A DNA stretch of 64,000 nucleotides, from the IMG/VR virus record IMGVR_UViG_3300030518_000006, positions 32,774-96,773 of that record, one strand, 5' to 3'. Both the position numbers and the translations under genes were made by a program. This document shows, piece after piece, positions 15,980 to 23,973 of the stretch. The DNA is from a virus. Every line of letters begins with the position of its first letter. Positions within the stretch are counted from its first letter, which is position 1. The notes below the pieces were generated by a model. It had not been told where the DNA came from and did not search any database. It saw only the letters and a program-made list of their open reading frames with translations.

Positions 15980-16617
15980 GCGCCAAGCTCACCATCGCCG
16001 CTCCACGCCAACCCGTCGCCCAGCTCCCCATCTGGGACTGGGTTGGCGACGTGCAGTTCTATTCGATGGCCCAGACCCGCAACGCCACAGGAGAATTCTG
16101 TGAAGAAGCAACCCGGCATCTCCTCGGCGGCGAGCGGCTCTCCACCCAAGGAACGGTGGACATCTGCCCGGACATCCGATTGGACGAGCATCGTTATCTT
16201 GAGGTTAAATCGGTGGGGGATCGGCGATGCGCCCTCCTCTACGAGCATATCCTCGACCGAACAATCCGGTTCGTCCGCCGTAACCGGGTCAAGGTCTTCT
16301 ATGTCTTCTGGATCCACACCGTTCCCGCCGCCAAGTGTCCCAGTCTATTCGATTTGCGACGGGCGATGGCCGCATCTATTGATCGTGTCATCATCGTCCC
16401 CTTCACCCAGGTGCACGAGGCGATCAAGGGCATCACGCCCCGGAAGATGAACTACCGGGTCCGGGAGCACAGCGGGGAGCAGATCGCTATGCTCGGCTGG
16501 TCGATTCCGGTCAAGCAGCTGAAGGCCTGGAGCGTCGGACAGCCGCGAATGGCGTTTGACACCGAGGTCTTCGGGTATTCGATGGGTGGGTATCCGGTCT
16601 ATGGAGACGTGCGATGA
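15976..16617 (+). CDS. PD-(D/E)XK-like nuclease candidate
   Basis: 213 aa, TTG start inside the preceding stop (TTGA). Residues around 60-80 (GTVDICPDIRL...RYLEVKSVGD) match the D...ExK catalytic core of PD-(D/E)XK nucleases. No full family is recognised. The end, GGYPVYGDVR, is repeated almost exactly at the end of the methyltransferase (GGYPVYGEIR), a trace of the cassette duplication. A restriction-like or DNA-processing role is possible. Confidence 0.5.
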   Translation: MSAKLTIAAPRQPVAQLPIWDWVGDVQFYSMAQTRNATGEFCEEATRHLLGGERLSTQGTVDICPDIRLDEHRYLEVKSVGDRRCALLYEHILDRTIRFVRRNRVKVFYVFWIHTVPAAKCPSLFDLRRAMAASIDRVIIVPFTQVHEAIKGITPRKMNYRVREHSGEQIAMLGWSIPVKQLKAWSVGQPRMAFDTEVFGYSMGGYPVYGDVR

Positions 16618-16754
16618 CCCTTCCCCCGCCCGTCATCTCGCTTGAGTCGCTGCTCTTCTGGAACCTGGCCGCCGCGGTCGGCATCACACTGCTCGTCCGG
16701 TTCTTGGTGCTCTGGCTCGCCCGTACCCTATTTGGAGAGGGCCATGACCACTGA
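16614..16754 (+). CDS. Small membrane protein TMa, copy 1 (46 aa)
   Basis: Starts in an ATGA overlap and ends by overlapping the next gene. One strong membrane span (SLLFWNLAAAVGITLLVRFLVLWLA) and a short charged tail (FGEGHDH). Nearly identical to the gene at 20005-20145. Possible virion-membrane protein or lysis protein. Confidence 0.65.
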   Translation: MTLPPPVISLESLLFWNLAAAVGITLLVRFLVLWLARTLFGEGHDH

Positions 16755-16890
16755 GCAGCTATACTACGCGACCGGCATCGCTTCCAATGTTCTGACCATC
16801 CTGACCTGCGCCTACACCATCTGGACGCTCCGCAGCTGGGTGAGCAGCACGGTGAAGAAGGCGCTCGACGACGTGAAGAAAGTGATCTGA
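16744..16890 (+). CDS. Small membrane protein TMb, copy 1 (48 aa)
   Basis: ATG 16744 overlaps the end of TMa by 11 bases. One membrane span (GIASNVLTILTCAYTIWTL) followed by a basic amphipathic tail (KKALDDVKKVI). Nearly identical to 20135-20281. The TMa-TMb pair always occurs together, suggesting a two-part membrane unit. Confidence 0.65.
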   Translation: MTTEQLYYATGIASNVLTILTCAYTIWTLRSWVSSTVKKALDDVKKVI

Positions 16891-16891
16891 C

Positions 16892-17653
16892 ATGCCGAAA
16901 TACCGCCAGGCGTCCGCGTATTCTCCGCCCGAGGACCCATTCCCAGTATTGAGGCCCACCATGCCCACCCCCATCCACCCGTGCGATGCACTTACCACAC
17001 TCGAACCGAAGCAGCAGGGGGCCTTTCCTGATCCAGTGCGCTTCCCACCGCCGAAGGGCTCGGAGGGTTCCTGCGGCTGCCTCCTGACCGAGTGGCCGAA
17101 CCCGCTCGATGGAAACCCGCCCTACCAGAAACTTGAAACGATCTGGCAGCCGCTCTGGGATACCGTCTCGGCCCCAGAAGGCATGAAGGTCATGAACTTC
17201 TTCTCCGGCGATCGAGAGGACGACATCCTCTACGGAGAACGCGACCGCATGGGGTACCAAAAGAAGATGCGCGCCGATAACGGGCGCAGCTTCCCACGTT
17301 CCATCGGCGCGATGTTCTGGCCGAAGAAGTTCACCATGTGGGAGCTCGAGCTGCAGTTCAGTGATCCCAACGGATACGGGGACAGCATCCCCTCGAAGCT
17401 CGGCCTGCTCGATACCATCGAAGGCGACTTCGCTCGGATCCGGATGCAGATCGGGGAAAAGTGGCATCTCGACCTCCCCTTCGCGTCTTTTTTCAAGGCT
17501 AGAGAGGACAACTACCGCGCGGCACTCTGCACCCCGCTCTTCCTCCCCTCGATACAGAACTTCGGCATCAGCCTGACCTGGCCGCGAGAATCCCGGGCCC
17601 GGTGCACTATCCGCTGCGTTCTCAACGGCTATCTCCACCGCGAAATTCCCTGA
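16892..17653 (+). CDS. Distant coat-like family member
   Basis: 253 aa. The C-terminal half follows the pattern of the three coat-like paralogs at 34-37.5 kb: WPKKFTMWELELQF, then RMQIGEKWHLDLPF, then LFLPSIQNFGISL, and a final VLNGYLHREIP. The N-terminal 110 residues are Pro-rich and unique. I infer a beta-barrel virion component. It sits within the duplicated cassette region but has no second copy beside the 20-kb cassette. Confidence 0.6.
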   Translation: MPKYRQASAYSPPEDPFPVLRPTMPTPIHPCDALTTLEPKQQGAFPDPVRFPPPKGSEGSCGCLLTEWPNPLDGNPPYQKLETIWQPLWDTVSAPEGMKVMNFFSGDREDDILYGERDRMGYQKKMRADNGRSFPRSIGAMFWPKKFTMWELELQFSDPNGYGDSIPSKLGLLDTIEGDFARIRMQIGEKWHLDLPFASFFKAREDNYRAALCTPLFLPSIQNFGISLTWPRESRARCTIRCVLNGYLHREIP

Positions 17654-17661
17654 GCCTGACC

Positions 17662-18012
17662 ATGCCCCTCTACCACCTCCTCGCTCAGCCCCTGCCCAAG
17701 CTCACTCCCGACGGGAAGCGCGTCTGGGTCTGCATCTGCGGCCAGAAGGTCGCCCTGCCGAACGTCCAGCCGGCGAGCCAGGTGATCCAGACCTCGAACA
17801 ACCGGGTGGAGGTCATGGAGTGCCCGGCCTGCTATGCTGGTACCGAGGAAAAGGGCGAAGAAGCCCCTCCGATGACCGAGCAGGGGGATATCAAACCGAC
17901 CTTCGACCAAGATCTGGGAGATGCCACGGACGACCAATCTGCGCCGGATGAGACGGGTGAAGATGGGGAGGTTCTGGAGGAGGAGAAGGTCGACTTCCCT
18001 GACGCGCGATGA
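17662..18012 (+). CDS. Zinc-ribbon-like small protein, copy 1
   Basis: 116 aa from ATG 17662 (shared MPLYHLL start with its paralog). The motif VCICGQK...ECPACY gives a CxC...CxxC metal site. The C-terminal 60 residues are acidic (DQDLGDATDD, DGEVLEEEKVDFPD). Paralog at 20283-20633. Its ATGA overlap leads straight into the methyltransferase. Confidence 0.65.
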   Translation: MPLYHLLAQPLPKLTPDGKRVWVCICGQKVALPNVQPASQVIQTSNNRVEVMECPACYAGTEEKGEEAPPMTEQGDIKPTFDQDLGDATDDQSAPDETGEDGEVLEEEKVDFPDAR

Positions 18013-19844
18013 CCCGATATGGAAGCCTTTGTAGCGGTATTGAAGCAGCCACCGTTGCTTGGGATGGGATGGGATGGGAACCTGCATGGTTTAGCCAGTT
18101 CGATCCACAGCGTCCTGAAGGAGATTTCCCCTCTAGAATACTGGCCCACCACTACCCTGAAGTGCCTAACCTTGGGGATATTACATCTGAGAACTGGCTG
18201 ACTCGGGCTTCAAGCTATGGCGATATCGACGTATTGGTTGGTGGAACCCCCTGCCAAGCGTTTTCCATTGCCGGGTTGCGCAAAGGCCTTGAAGATCGCC
18301 GGGGCCAATTATCCCTTCGTTTTGTGGAGATAGCCGATGCCGCAGACCCACCCGTCATCCTCTGGGAAAACGTCCCTGGAGTCCTTAGTGATCGAACCAA
18401 TGGATTCGGTTGCCTCCTCGCTGGGCTTGCCGGTGAAGATGTGCCGCTCCAGCCAGCAGGGCGAACATGGTCGAACGCTGGTTGTGTGTTTGGCCCCAAA
18501 AGAACAGTCGCATGGCGGGTCCTCGACGCCCAATATTTCGGACTGGCCCAACGACGCCGGCGTGTGTTTGTTGTCGCAAGTCCTGGAGCCAGCGGCATCG
18601 ATCCATGCGAGATTCTATTTGAGTTCGAAGGCGTGCGCCGGGATTCTCCGCCGAGCCGCGAAGCGGGGGAAAGTACTTCCCATCCAATTGCACCGTGCCC
18701 TGATCGGAGTGGTACAGGGTTCAGTCGAACCGGAGATATCCGGGGACAGGATCCCGTTGTAGTCTGCATTACAGGTGATCGGACTCACGCGCTGAGCGCG
18801 GAAGGTGCAGATGCAGGTGAAGATGGAACGGGACGGGGAACCCCAATTATCGCTGTCGGAGGAAATAATACTAGCGGCCCTATTACTGTTGCTGCTGCTT
18901 TGAATGCGAATAGGGGATGCCCTAACCCAGGAGACTTTGAGGCTGGAACCTTGCTTGTCGCCTTCGATACGACCCAGATCACTAGTAAGACGAATCGCTG
19001 CCAGCCGAAGCACGGAGATCCCTGTCACCCTCTTGCTGCTGCTGCTCATCCTCCGGCGATAGCGATCCAGGAGCGAGCGATCTGTGAGAACCCCGATGCT
19101 GGACCTGATGGGATCGGGGTTCGCACTGATGACTGTGCTTATATCCTGGAAGCTCGAGGCGTTTCGCAGGCAGTATGCTTCCACCCGACACAAGACCCGA
19201 TCCCGAATAGCGATAATATCTGCCATGCTCTTGGTTGCGGGAACGGTCAGGGGCACGCAGCAGCAGCAGCAGTGAATATCGGGGTTCGGGTCCGCCGTCT
19301 TACTCCTCGCGAGTGTGAACGCCTGCAGGGATTCCCAGATGACTATACTGATATCCCAAAGAAAGTCTTTCGAGGTACCCCGAAAGACTCAGGCCCATGT
19401 AAGAAACAAATTGTTGTCGCCACTGTTGTTTCATTGAACGGCACCCATTATGTTGGCACAAATCATACGATGAACCCTCAAACGACTTGCCCCCGGGCTG
19501 GAATGCCAACTGGCGTCGGATATGAATTATGTCGCTCAATATGCCAGCAAACGGCACATGCAGAAGTAAACGCTCTTCAGCTTGCGGGCCGTAAAGCTCG
19601 CGGAGCAATACTTTATATAGAGGGGCACACATACGCTTGTGAGCCTTGCCTTAAAGTAGCTAAAGCCGCCGAGATTAGTTCTATTGTTTTTGGGAAGCCT
19701 CCTGGCACCAGCGCCGATGGCCCCCGCTATAAAGCTCTTGGAAACAGCATGGCTGTCCCGGTAATGCGCTGGTTGGGATGGCGGATCGACAGTGCCTTGC
19801 GTACACGTTTGGGTGGGTATCCGGTTTATGGGGAGATTCGGTGA
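18009..19844 (+). CDS. Cytosine-5 DNA methyltransferase with inserted cytidine-deaminase-like domain
   Basis: 611 aa. Methyltransferase motifs in order: YGSLCSGIEAATVAW (I), GGTPCQAFS (IV, catalytic Cys), WENVPG (VI), LAQRRRRVFVVA (VIII), RECERLQGFPDDYTDIP (IX) and RYKALGNSMAVPVMRWLG (X). Between IX and X lies an insert, about residues 464-562. It has TAHAEVNA (H517, E519) and ACEPC (C544, C547), which is the zinc/proton-shuttle signature of cytidine/dCMP deaminases, plus a central VGTNHTMNP and ILYIEGH strand. Codons are more AT-rich than in neighbours, suggesting transfer. It starts by ATGA overlap. Likely role: protection or modification of viral DNA. The deaminase activity is inferred. 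Confidence 0.85.
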   Translation: MTRYGSLCSGIEAATVAWDGMGWEPAWFSQFDPQRPEGDFPSRILAHHYPEVPNLGDITSENWLTRASSYGDIDVLVGGTPCQAFSIAGLRKGLEDRRGQLSLRFVEIADAADPPVILWENVPGVLSDRTNGFGCLLAGLAGEDVPLQPAGRTWSNAGCVFGPKRTVAWRVLDAQYFGLAQRRRRVFVVASPGASGIDPCEILFEFEGVRRDSPPSREAGESTSHPIAPCPDRSGTGFSRTGDIRGQDPVVVCITGDRTHALSAEGADAGEDGTGRGTPIIAVGGNNTSGPITVAAALNANRGCPNPGDFEAGTLLVAFDTTQITSKTNRCQPKHGDPCHPLAAAAHPPAIAIQERAICENPDAGPDGIGVRTDDCAYILEARGVSQAVCFHPTQDPIPNSDNICHALGCGNGQGHAAAAAVNIGVRVRRLTPRECERLQGFPDDYTDIPKKVFRGTPKDSGPCKKQIVVATVVSLNGTHYVGTNHTMNPQTTCPRAGMPTGVGYELCRSICQQTAHAEVNALQLAGRKARGAILYIEGHTYACEPCLKVAKAAEISSIVFGKPPGTSADGPRYKALGNSMAVPVMRWLGWRIDSALRTRLGGYPVYGEIR

Positions 19845-20008
19845 TCCATATCGTTCTGTGTTCAGCCGTAGTTCTCCTTATCGTAGGGTTAATGCTTTAT
19901 GTCACGGAGAGGCGGTTGCGAAGCTGGCCGGTATTTGTCCGCGTGTTATGGTATACAATGCTCGTTGTGGCAGCCTTCAATACTATGCACGGAGCATTTT
20001 TCGAATGA
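19841..20008 (+). CDS. Small two-span membrane protein (55 aa)
   Basis: GTG 19841 overlaps the methyltransferase stop (GTGA). Spans: VLCSAVVLLIVGLMLYV and VLWYTMLVVAAFNTM, with a basic loop (ERRLRSW) between. AT-richer than most neighbours, like the methyltransferase. It ends in an ATGA overlap with TMa copy 2. Function unknown. Confidence 0.55.
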   Translation: MIHIVLCSAVVLLIVGLMLYVTERRLRSWPVFVRVLWYTMLVVAAFNTMHGAFFE

Positions 20009-20145
20009 CTCTTCCCCCGCCCGTCATCTCGCTTGAGTCGCTGCTCTTCTGGAACCTGGCCGCCGCGGTCGGCATCACGCTGCTCGTCCGGTTCTTGGTG
20101 CTCTGGCTCGCCCGTACCCTATTCGGAGAGGGTCATGACCACTGA
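20005..20145 (+). CDS. Small membrane protein TMa, copy 2 (46 aa)
   Basis: Same protein as 16614-16754 (MTLPPPVISLESLLFW...). One membrane span. Starts by ATGA overlap with the 55-aa gene. Confidence 0.65.
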   Translation: MTLPPPVISLESLLFWNLAAAVGITLLVRFLVLWLARTLFGEGHDH

Positions 20146-20281
20146 GCAGCTCTACTACGCGACTGGCATCGCCTCCAATGTTCTGACCATCCTGACCTGC
20201 GCCTACACCATCTGGACGCTCCGCAGCTGGGTGGGCAGCACGGTGAAGAAGGCGCTCGACGACGTGAAGAAAGCGATCTGA
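20135..20281 (+). CDS. Small membrane protein TMb, copy 2 (48 aa)
   Basis: Near-identical to 16744-16890. One membrane span and a basic amphipathic tail (KKALDDVKKAI). Overlaps TMa copy 2 by 11 bases. Confidence 0.65.
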   Translation: MTTEQLYYATGIASNVLTILTCAYTIWTLRSWVGSTVKKALDDVKKAI

Positions 20282-20282
20282 C

Positions 20283-20633
20283 ATGCCCCTCTACCACCTC
20301 CTCGGCCAGCCTCTCAACATCGACCCCAACACTGGCAAGCGCATCTGGGTCTGCCTGTGCGGGCAGAAGGTGAGCCTGCCGAATGTCCAGCCGGCGAACC
20401 AGGCGATCTCGATCTCCAACAACCGGGTGGAGGTCATGGAGTGCCCGGCGTGCTACAACGCCACGGATGAGAAGGAGGAAGAGGCCGCGCCGGTCAGCGA
20501 GACCGACGGGGAGCTCAAGCCGACCTTCGATCAGGACATCGGCGAGGCCACTGATGACCAGGAGGCACCTGACGAGACCACCGGCGACGGTGAGGTGCTC
20601 AAGGAAGAAAAGGTCGATTTCCCGGATACCTGA
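20283..20633 (+). CDS. Zinc-ribbon-like small protein, copy 2
   Basis: 116 aa, paralog of 17662-18012. It keeps VCLCGQK...ECPACY and the acidic C-terminus (DQDIGEATDD, EVLKEEKVDFPDT). Follows TMb copy 2 by one base, as part of the repeated gene order. Confidence 0.65.
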   Translation: MPLYHLLGQPLNIDPNTGKRIWVCLCGQKVSLPNVQPANQAISISNNRVEVMECPACYNATDEKEEEAAPVSETDGELKPTFDQDIGEATDDQEAPDETTGDGEVLKEEKVDFPDT

Positions 20634-20651
20634 GATAGAGTCGCCCGCATC

Positions 20652-21014
20652 ATGGCGACTCTCCTCTATGAGAAACACTACGTCGGTACCGATGAGAACG
20701 TACCCACGGGTGAAGAGACCCTCTATTTCTGGTGCCCTGGCTGTAGAGGCGGTCATATGTACCGCATCAAGCGCAAGGACGGGGATACTCAGCAGCCCTT
20801 GTGGACCTGGAATGGCAGCAAGGAGAAGCCGACCTTCACCCCGTCGCTGCTGTATTACGAGACCGATCCGGTAACGGAGAAGCGCAAGTCGATCTGCCAT
20901 ATCTACGTCACGGGCGGAATGATCCAGTTCCTCGCGGATTGTCAGCATCACCTCGCTGGGAAAACGGTGCCCATGGTCGATCTGGATCTCCCTCTCAGTG
21001 AGCGGGAACGATAG
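20652..21014 (+). CDS. DUF6527-like small phage protein
   Basis: 120 aa. The pattern WCPGC...H, LWTWNGSKEKPTFTPSLL, CHIYVTGGMIQFLADCQHHLAGKTVPM matches a widespread phage family (DUF6527). Conserved Cys/His suggest metal binding. Biochemical role unknown. Confidence 0.7.
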   Translation: MATLLYEKHYVGTDENVPTGEETLYFWCPGCRGGHMYRIKRKDGDTQQPLWTWNGSKEKPTFTPSLLYYETDPVTEKRKSICHIYVTGGMIQFLADCQHHLAGKTVPMVDLDLPLSERER

Positions 21015-21065
21015 GCAGTACCGCTACGGCTTGACTTTCATTCCGCGCCATCCATACTGCGGCTC

Positions 21066-21551
21066 ATGGGTTACACCCGCACCCCGGCGCACTACACCGC
21101 TAGCGCTGCCTATCACGGCGGCGATCCGGTGTGGATCCGCCCTGCCAATCTCGACCTGCGCCGTATCAACCCCCAAGGCGGGGCCGCGCTCGGCGACGAC
21201 GGCATTGACCTGATCGCGATGATCCCCCAGCTGACCCAGACCCTGGCAACCGTGGGCACCACGGCAGTCCAGTTGCGGGAACAGCAGATCCAGAACCAAC
21301 GCCAGGACGCGAACCAGGCCCAAGCCGTCGCCGCGACGAATGCGCAGACCGCCGCCCTGGAGCAAGCAACGGCGGCGAACCAAGCCGTCGCCGACCCAAC
21401 CGCATCGCCTGCGGCGGTACCGACTCCAGGCGTGTCACTTCCCACCCCGCACGGCAAGAAGGGGGGCGGCATGACTGTCCCCCTGATCATCGGGGGTACC
21501 GTCATCGGGATTGCCGTGGTTCTGGCATTGCTCAAGCTCCGCCGGGGCTGA
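21066..21551 (+). CDS. Probable virion membrane protein, C-terminal anchor
   Basis: 161 aa. A Gln/Ala-rich coiled stretch (residues 55-115) leads to a Gly-rich hinge and one C-terminal membrane span (VPLIIGGTVIGIAVVLALLKL) ending RRG. It is the first of a series of proteins ending in a span plus basic residues. Overlaps nothing; the next ATG is two bases after the stop. Confidence 0.6.
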   Translation: MGYTRTPAHYTASAAYHGGDPVWIRPANLDLRRINPQGGAALGDDGIDLIAMIPQLTQTLATVGTTAVQLREQQIQNQRQDANQAQAVAATNAQTAALEQATAANQAVADPTASPAAVPTPGVSLPTPHGKKGGGMTVPLIIGGTVIGIAVVLALLKLRRG

Positions 21552-21552
21552 T

Positions 21553-22767
21553 ATGGCCCGGTCCTACCAGCCCAACCTCGGGGCGCTCGAGCAGGCCCGG
21601 TACCAACACATGCACCGGAGAGCACGCAACCAGCTGGCCGGGTTGGGAGACGCATCCGTTCCGTACGTCCCGTCGGTCGCGGTCCAGGCAGCGATGACCC
21701 CGAACCTGACGGGCAGTGGCCCGACCATGACCCAGACCGCAGCGGTCACCGCCACCATGAAGTCGGCAATCATCGCCGCGGCGGTTGAGGTGTCCCTGGC
21801 CCAGACCATCGTCTCCACTGTCGGGGATGCCGTTATCAGCGCGGCCACAGTCGCCGCTGCCACGGCAATCACCGGTACTGCGGTCGCCGCAGGAGCCGCC
21901 GCCACGTCTGCATGCTTGTCCGCCGGGTGCTGCTGGCCGATTGTCGGGTGGGCCTTCGACGCCTTGGTGATCATCGGGGAATTCATCTCCAGCCAATCCG
22001 CCAAGCGCCAGACGGCGTTCGTGATCCAAGAGACCAAGGATCATATCAGCGCCTATGGCCAGGCGGCCCAGGCCGAGATCGACGCCATGCAACTCCAGAT
22101 CGGGCAGTCCGTCTACCCGACCGCACAGGCCCTGGCTGCGTCGACCCAGGCCCTCAACGGCTTCAACGGACTCGGGGGTCTGCCGCCGTGGGCTCGGGAA
22201 GTGATCTCCAAGGTCCAGGTCGATCTGATCAAGCAGGTCGGCAATCTGATCCTGAGTACCGGTGAACTCGGGGCCAAGATCGTGGGGGACAAGCATGGGG
22301 AAGAACTGGCTGCTAAGAAAAAGAAGCAGTTCGACGACAACTCGGACCGGGTCCAGCAGATGTTCTCCGGCAAGCTCAAGAACCCCTACCGGATGTTCGC
22401 CGACGGGCTCGACGATATCGGGCGCACCCTCGGGGGTGAGCAGGGCGTGCACGTGATCAACCAGAAGTGCTCTGAACTCCAGACGGCGGCCGAGGCAGAC
22501 ATCGATACCTGGAAGACCCAGACCGAGGCGGTGCTCCAGACCCCCGACTACACCCAAGCGGTCACCGTCAACATCGCCAAGGCCCTACGCGCGGACCCGA
22601 GTTTTACCGCCAATGTCACCACGATCGCGGCCAACAACCAGATGCTGGTGGCCTACTTCAACGGACTCAACGGGCTCTCCACCGACTCGTCCCGAGCGAA
22701 CAGCGCCGGTGGCTTGGTGGCGACCCTCGGAGGCATCGCTGCCGCCCTCTATTTCTTTAAGCATTGA
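21553..22767 (+). CDS. Large Ala-rich probable virion membrane protein
   Basis: 404 aa from ATG 21553, just after the previous stop. LAGLG near residue 30; two long hydrophobic stretches at about 65-135 (AVEVSLAQTIVSTVGDAVISAATVA; CCWPIVGWAFDALVIIGEFI); a central helical region; and a C-terminal hydrophobic segment (GGLVATLGGIAAALYFF). No enzyme motif. I infer a multi-span membrane component of the particle. Confidence 0.6.
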   Translation: MARSYQPNLGALEQARYQHMHRRARNQLAGLGDASVPYVPSVAVQAAMTPNLTGSGPTMTQTAAVTATMKSAIIAAAVEVSLAQTIVSTVGDAVISAATVAAATAITGTAVAAGAAATSACLSAGCCWPIVGWAFDALVIIGEFISSQSAKRQTAFVIQETKDHISAYGQAAQAEIDAMQLQIGQSVYPTAQALAASTQALNGFNGLGGLPPWAREVISKVQVDLIKQVGNLILSTGELGAKIVGDKHGEELAAKKKKQFDDNSDRVQQMFSGKLKNPYRMFADGLDDIGRTLGGEQGVHVINQKCSELQTAAEADIDTWKTQTEAVLQTPDYTQAVTVNIAKALRADPSFTANVTTIAANNQMLVAYFNGLNGLSTDSSRANSAGGLVATLGGIAAALYFFKH

Positions 22768-22848
22768 AATACCAACCATACCCCCTATCCTGGCATCATC
22801 CGCTCTCATGAGCCCCGCGCCAACTTCTCCTTTCTAGGAACCCTACCC

Positions 22849-23520
22849 ATGGCTGGCTACCCCTCGATCAATGCTCCCGGCGCCCGTTCGCTCGCGGTGC
22901 CCCCGCCCAAGAGCCTGAAGATCCCGCTCGGGCGCCGACTGGACGCCAAGATGGCGAAGAACCTCATGTCCGCCCGCCCCAAGCGCGTGCCGCGCGACAA
23001 TGGCGGCGGCGGGTTCTTCCCCGGCATGGGTGAAGAGATGGACGAGACCGAGGTCAAGGTCGGGTACTCCGATCTCGGCCGGTGGTACGGCCCGAACCAG
23101 CGCCGCCCGGCGACCAGCGGCATGGCGCGCACCAATCGCCTTGCCGGCCTGGGCGACACCCCGACCGCCGGCTCCGGCACCCCCGGTGCGGCCACCGCGG
23201 CTCCCGCCCCGATCATCAAGCGCGTGCCCAATACCCCGCGTCACCTGGTGACCCAAGGCACCCCGACATCGATCTCCTCGGTCTCCGGCCTCGGCGCGCT
23301 GCACGCGGCAGCCCACGCCGCCCACGCCAAGACCAAGCATGCGGCGATCGTCAAGCACGCGGCGATCAAGGTGCACAAGCTCGCCCCGGCACACGACGGG
23401 TTCATGCCCGGCTTCGGCGCCTTCGACATGGCGAGCCTGACCAGCCCCAAGATGCTCATCGGCGGGGCGCTCGCCTTCGGCGCCTGGTATTTCCTGCTCC
23501 GCAAGAAGCGCCGCGCCTGA
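22849..23520 (+). CDS. Probable virion protein: LAGLG/MPGFG motifs and C-terminal anchor
   Basis: 223 aa. Contains FFPGMG (about 57), LAGLG (about 98), VSGLG (about 145) and GFMPGFG (about 183), then one membrane span (KMLIGGALAFGAWYFLL) and the tail RKKRRA. The His/Ala/Lys-rich middle is basic. The GFMPGFG block recurs in the 1108-aa protein and, as GFMPGM, in two others. I infer an inner particle protein anchored at its C-terminus. Confidence 0.6.
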   Translation: MAGYPSINAPGARSLAVPPPKSLKIPLGRRLDAKMAKNLMSARPKRVPRDNGGGGFFPGMGEEMDETEVKVGYSDLGRWYGPNQRRPATSGMARTNRLAGLGDTPTAGSGTPGAATAAPAPIIKRVPNTPRHLVTQGTPTSISSVSGLGALHAAAHAAHAKTKHAAIVKHAAIKVHKLAPAHDGFMPGFGAFDMASLTSPKMLIGGALAFGAWYFLLRKKRRA

Positions 23521-23523
23521 GCC

Positions 23524-23973
23524 ATGGGCTGGCTGACCCCCGAGATCACCGCCCCCGTCACCCTGAAGCTCACCGCTGATGACGTGCGGCGCGAGGCCCT
23601 GGGGCGGATCCTGTCGCTCTCCGGGGCAAGTGTCGGCATCATCGGGGGCATCCTGATCCTGTCCGCGAATCCGGCGCTCAAGGGCGCGGTCACCGCCGGA
23701 CAGGGCCAGACCATCACCCTGAGCGTCGCGGACGCCAAGAAGAGCGCCCTGGGCAAGTCCTTGGCCCTCATCGGTACTGGCATCGGTGTGGCAGGCTCCC
23801 TGCTGGTGATGAGCTCGAACCCGAAGTCCAAGGCCAAATTCGCGTCCGCCTATGACGCCCTGCCCGCCGGACTCAAGACCCACAAGAACGTGCTGATGGC
23901 CCTCGGTGGTGCCGCCGTGGTCGGCGGGATCGCCTACATGCTCAAACTCCAGAACTCGCAGTACGCCACATGA
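23524..23973 (+). CDS. Membrane protein with three hydrophobic segments
   Basis: 149 aa. Hydrophobic segments at about 32-50 (ASVGIIGGILIL), 82-100 (LALIGTGIGVAGSLLVM) and 122-140 (VLMALGGAAVVGGIAYML). The first two halves look like an internal repeat, each following a (D/V)ADA/DDVRR...ALG(R/K) helix. Ends by ATGA overlap with the next gene. Confidence 0.6.
   Translation: MGWLTPEITAPVTLKLTADDVRREALGRILSLSGASVGIIGGILILSANPALKGAVTAGQGQTITLSVADAKKSALGKSLALIGTGIGVAGSLLVMSSNPKSKAKFASAYDALPAGLKTHKNVLMALGGAAVVGGIAYMLKLQNSQYAT

Larger units (their letters stand above)
16585..16890. repeat. Duplicated TMa/TMb cassette, copy 1
   Basis: Bases 16614-16890 are nearly identical to 20005-20281 (few substitutions). 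The preceding 15 or so bases (GGTGGGTATCCGGT) recur at 19812. The downstream zinc-ribbon gene is also duplicated, but more diverged. Confidence 0.85.
19812..20281. repeat. Duplicated TMa/TMb cassette, copy 2 (interrupted)
   Basis: Second copy of 16585-16890, split by the 55-aa membrane gene at 19841-20008. The two copies bracket the coat-like gene, the zinc-ribbon gene and the methyltransferase. Confidence 0.85.
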
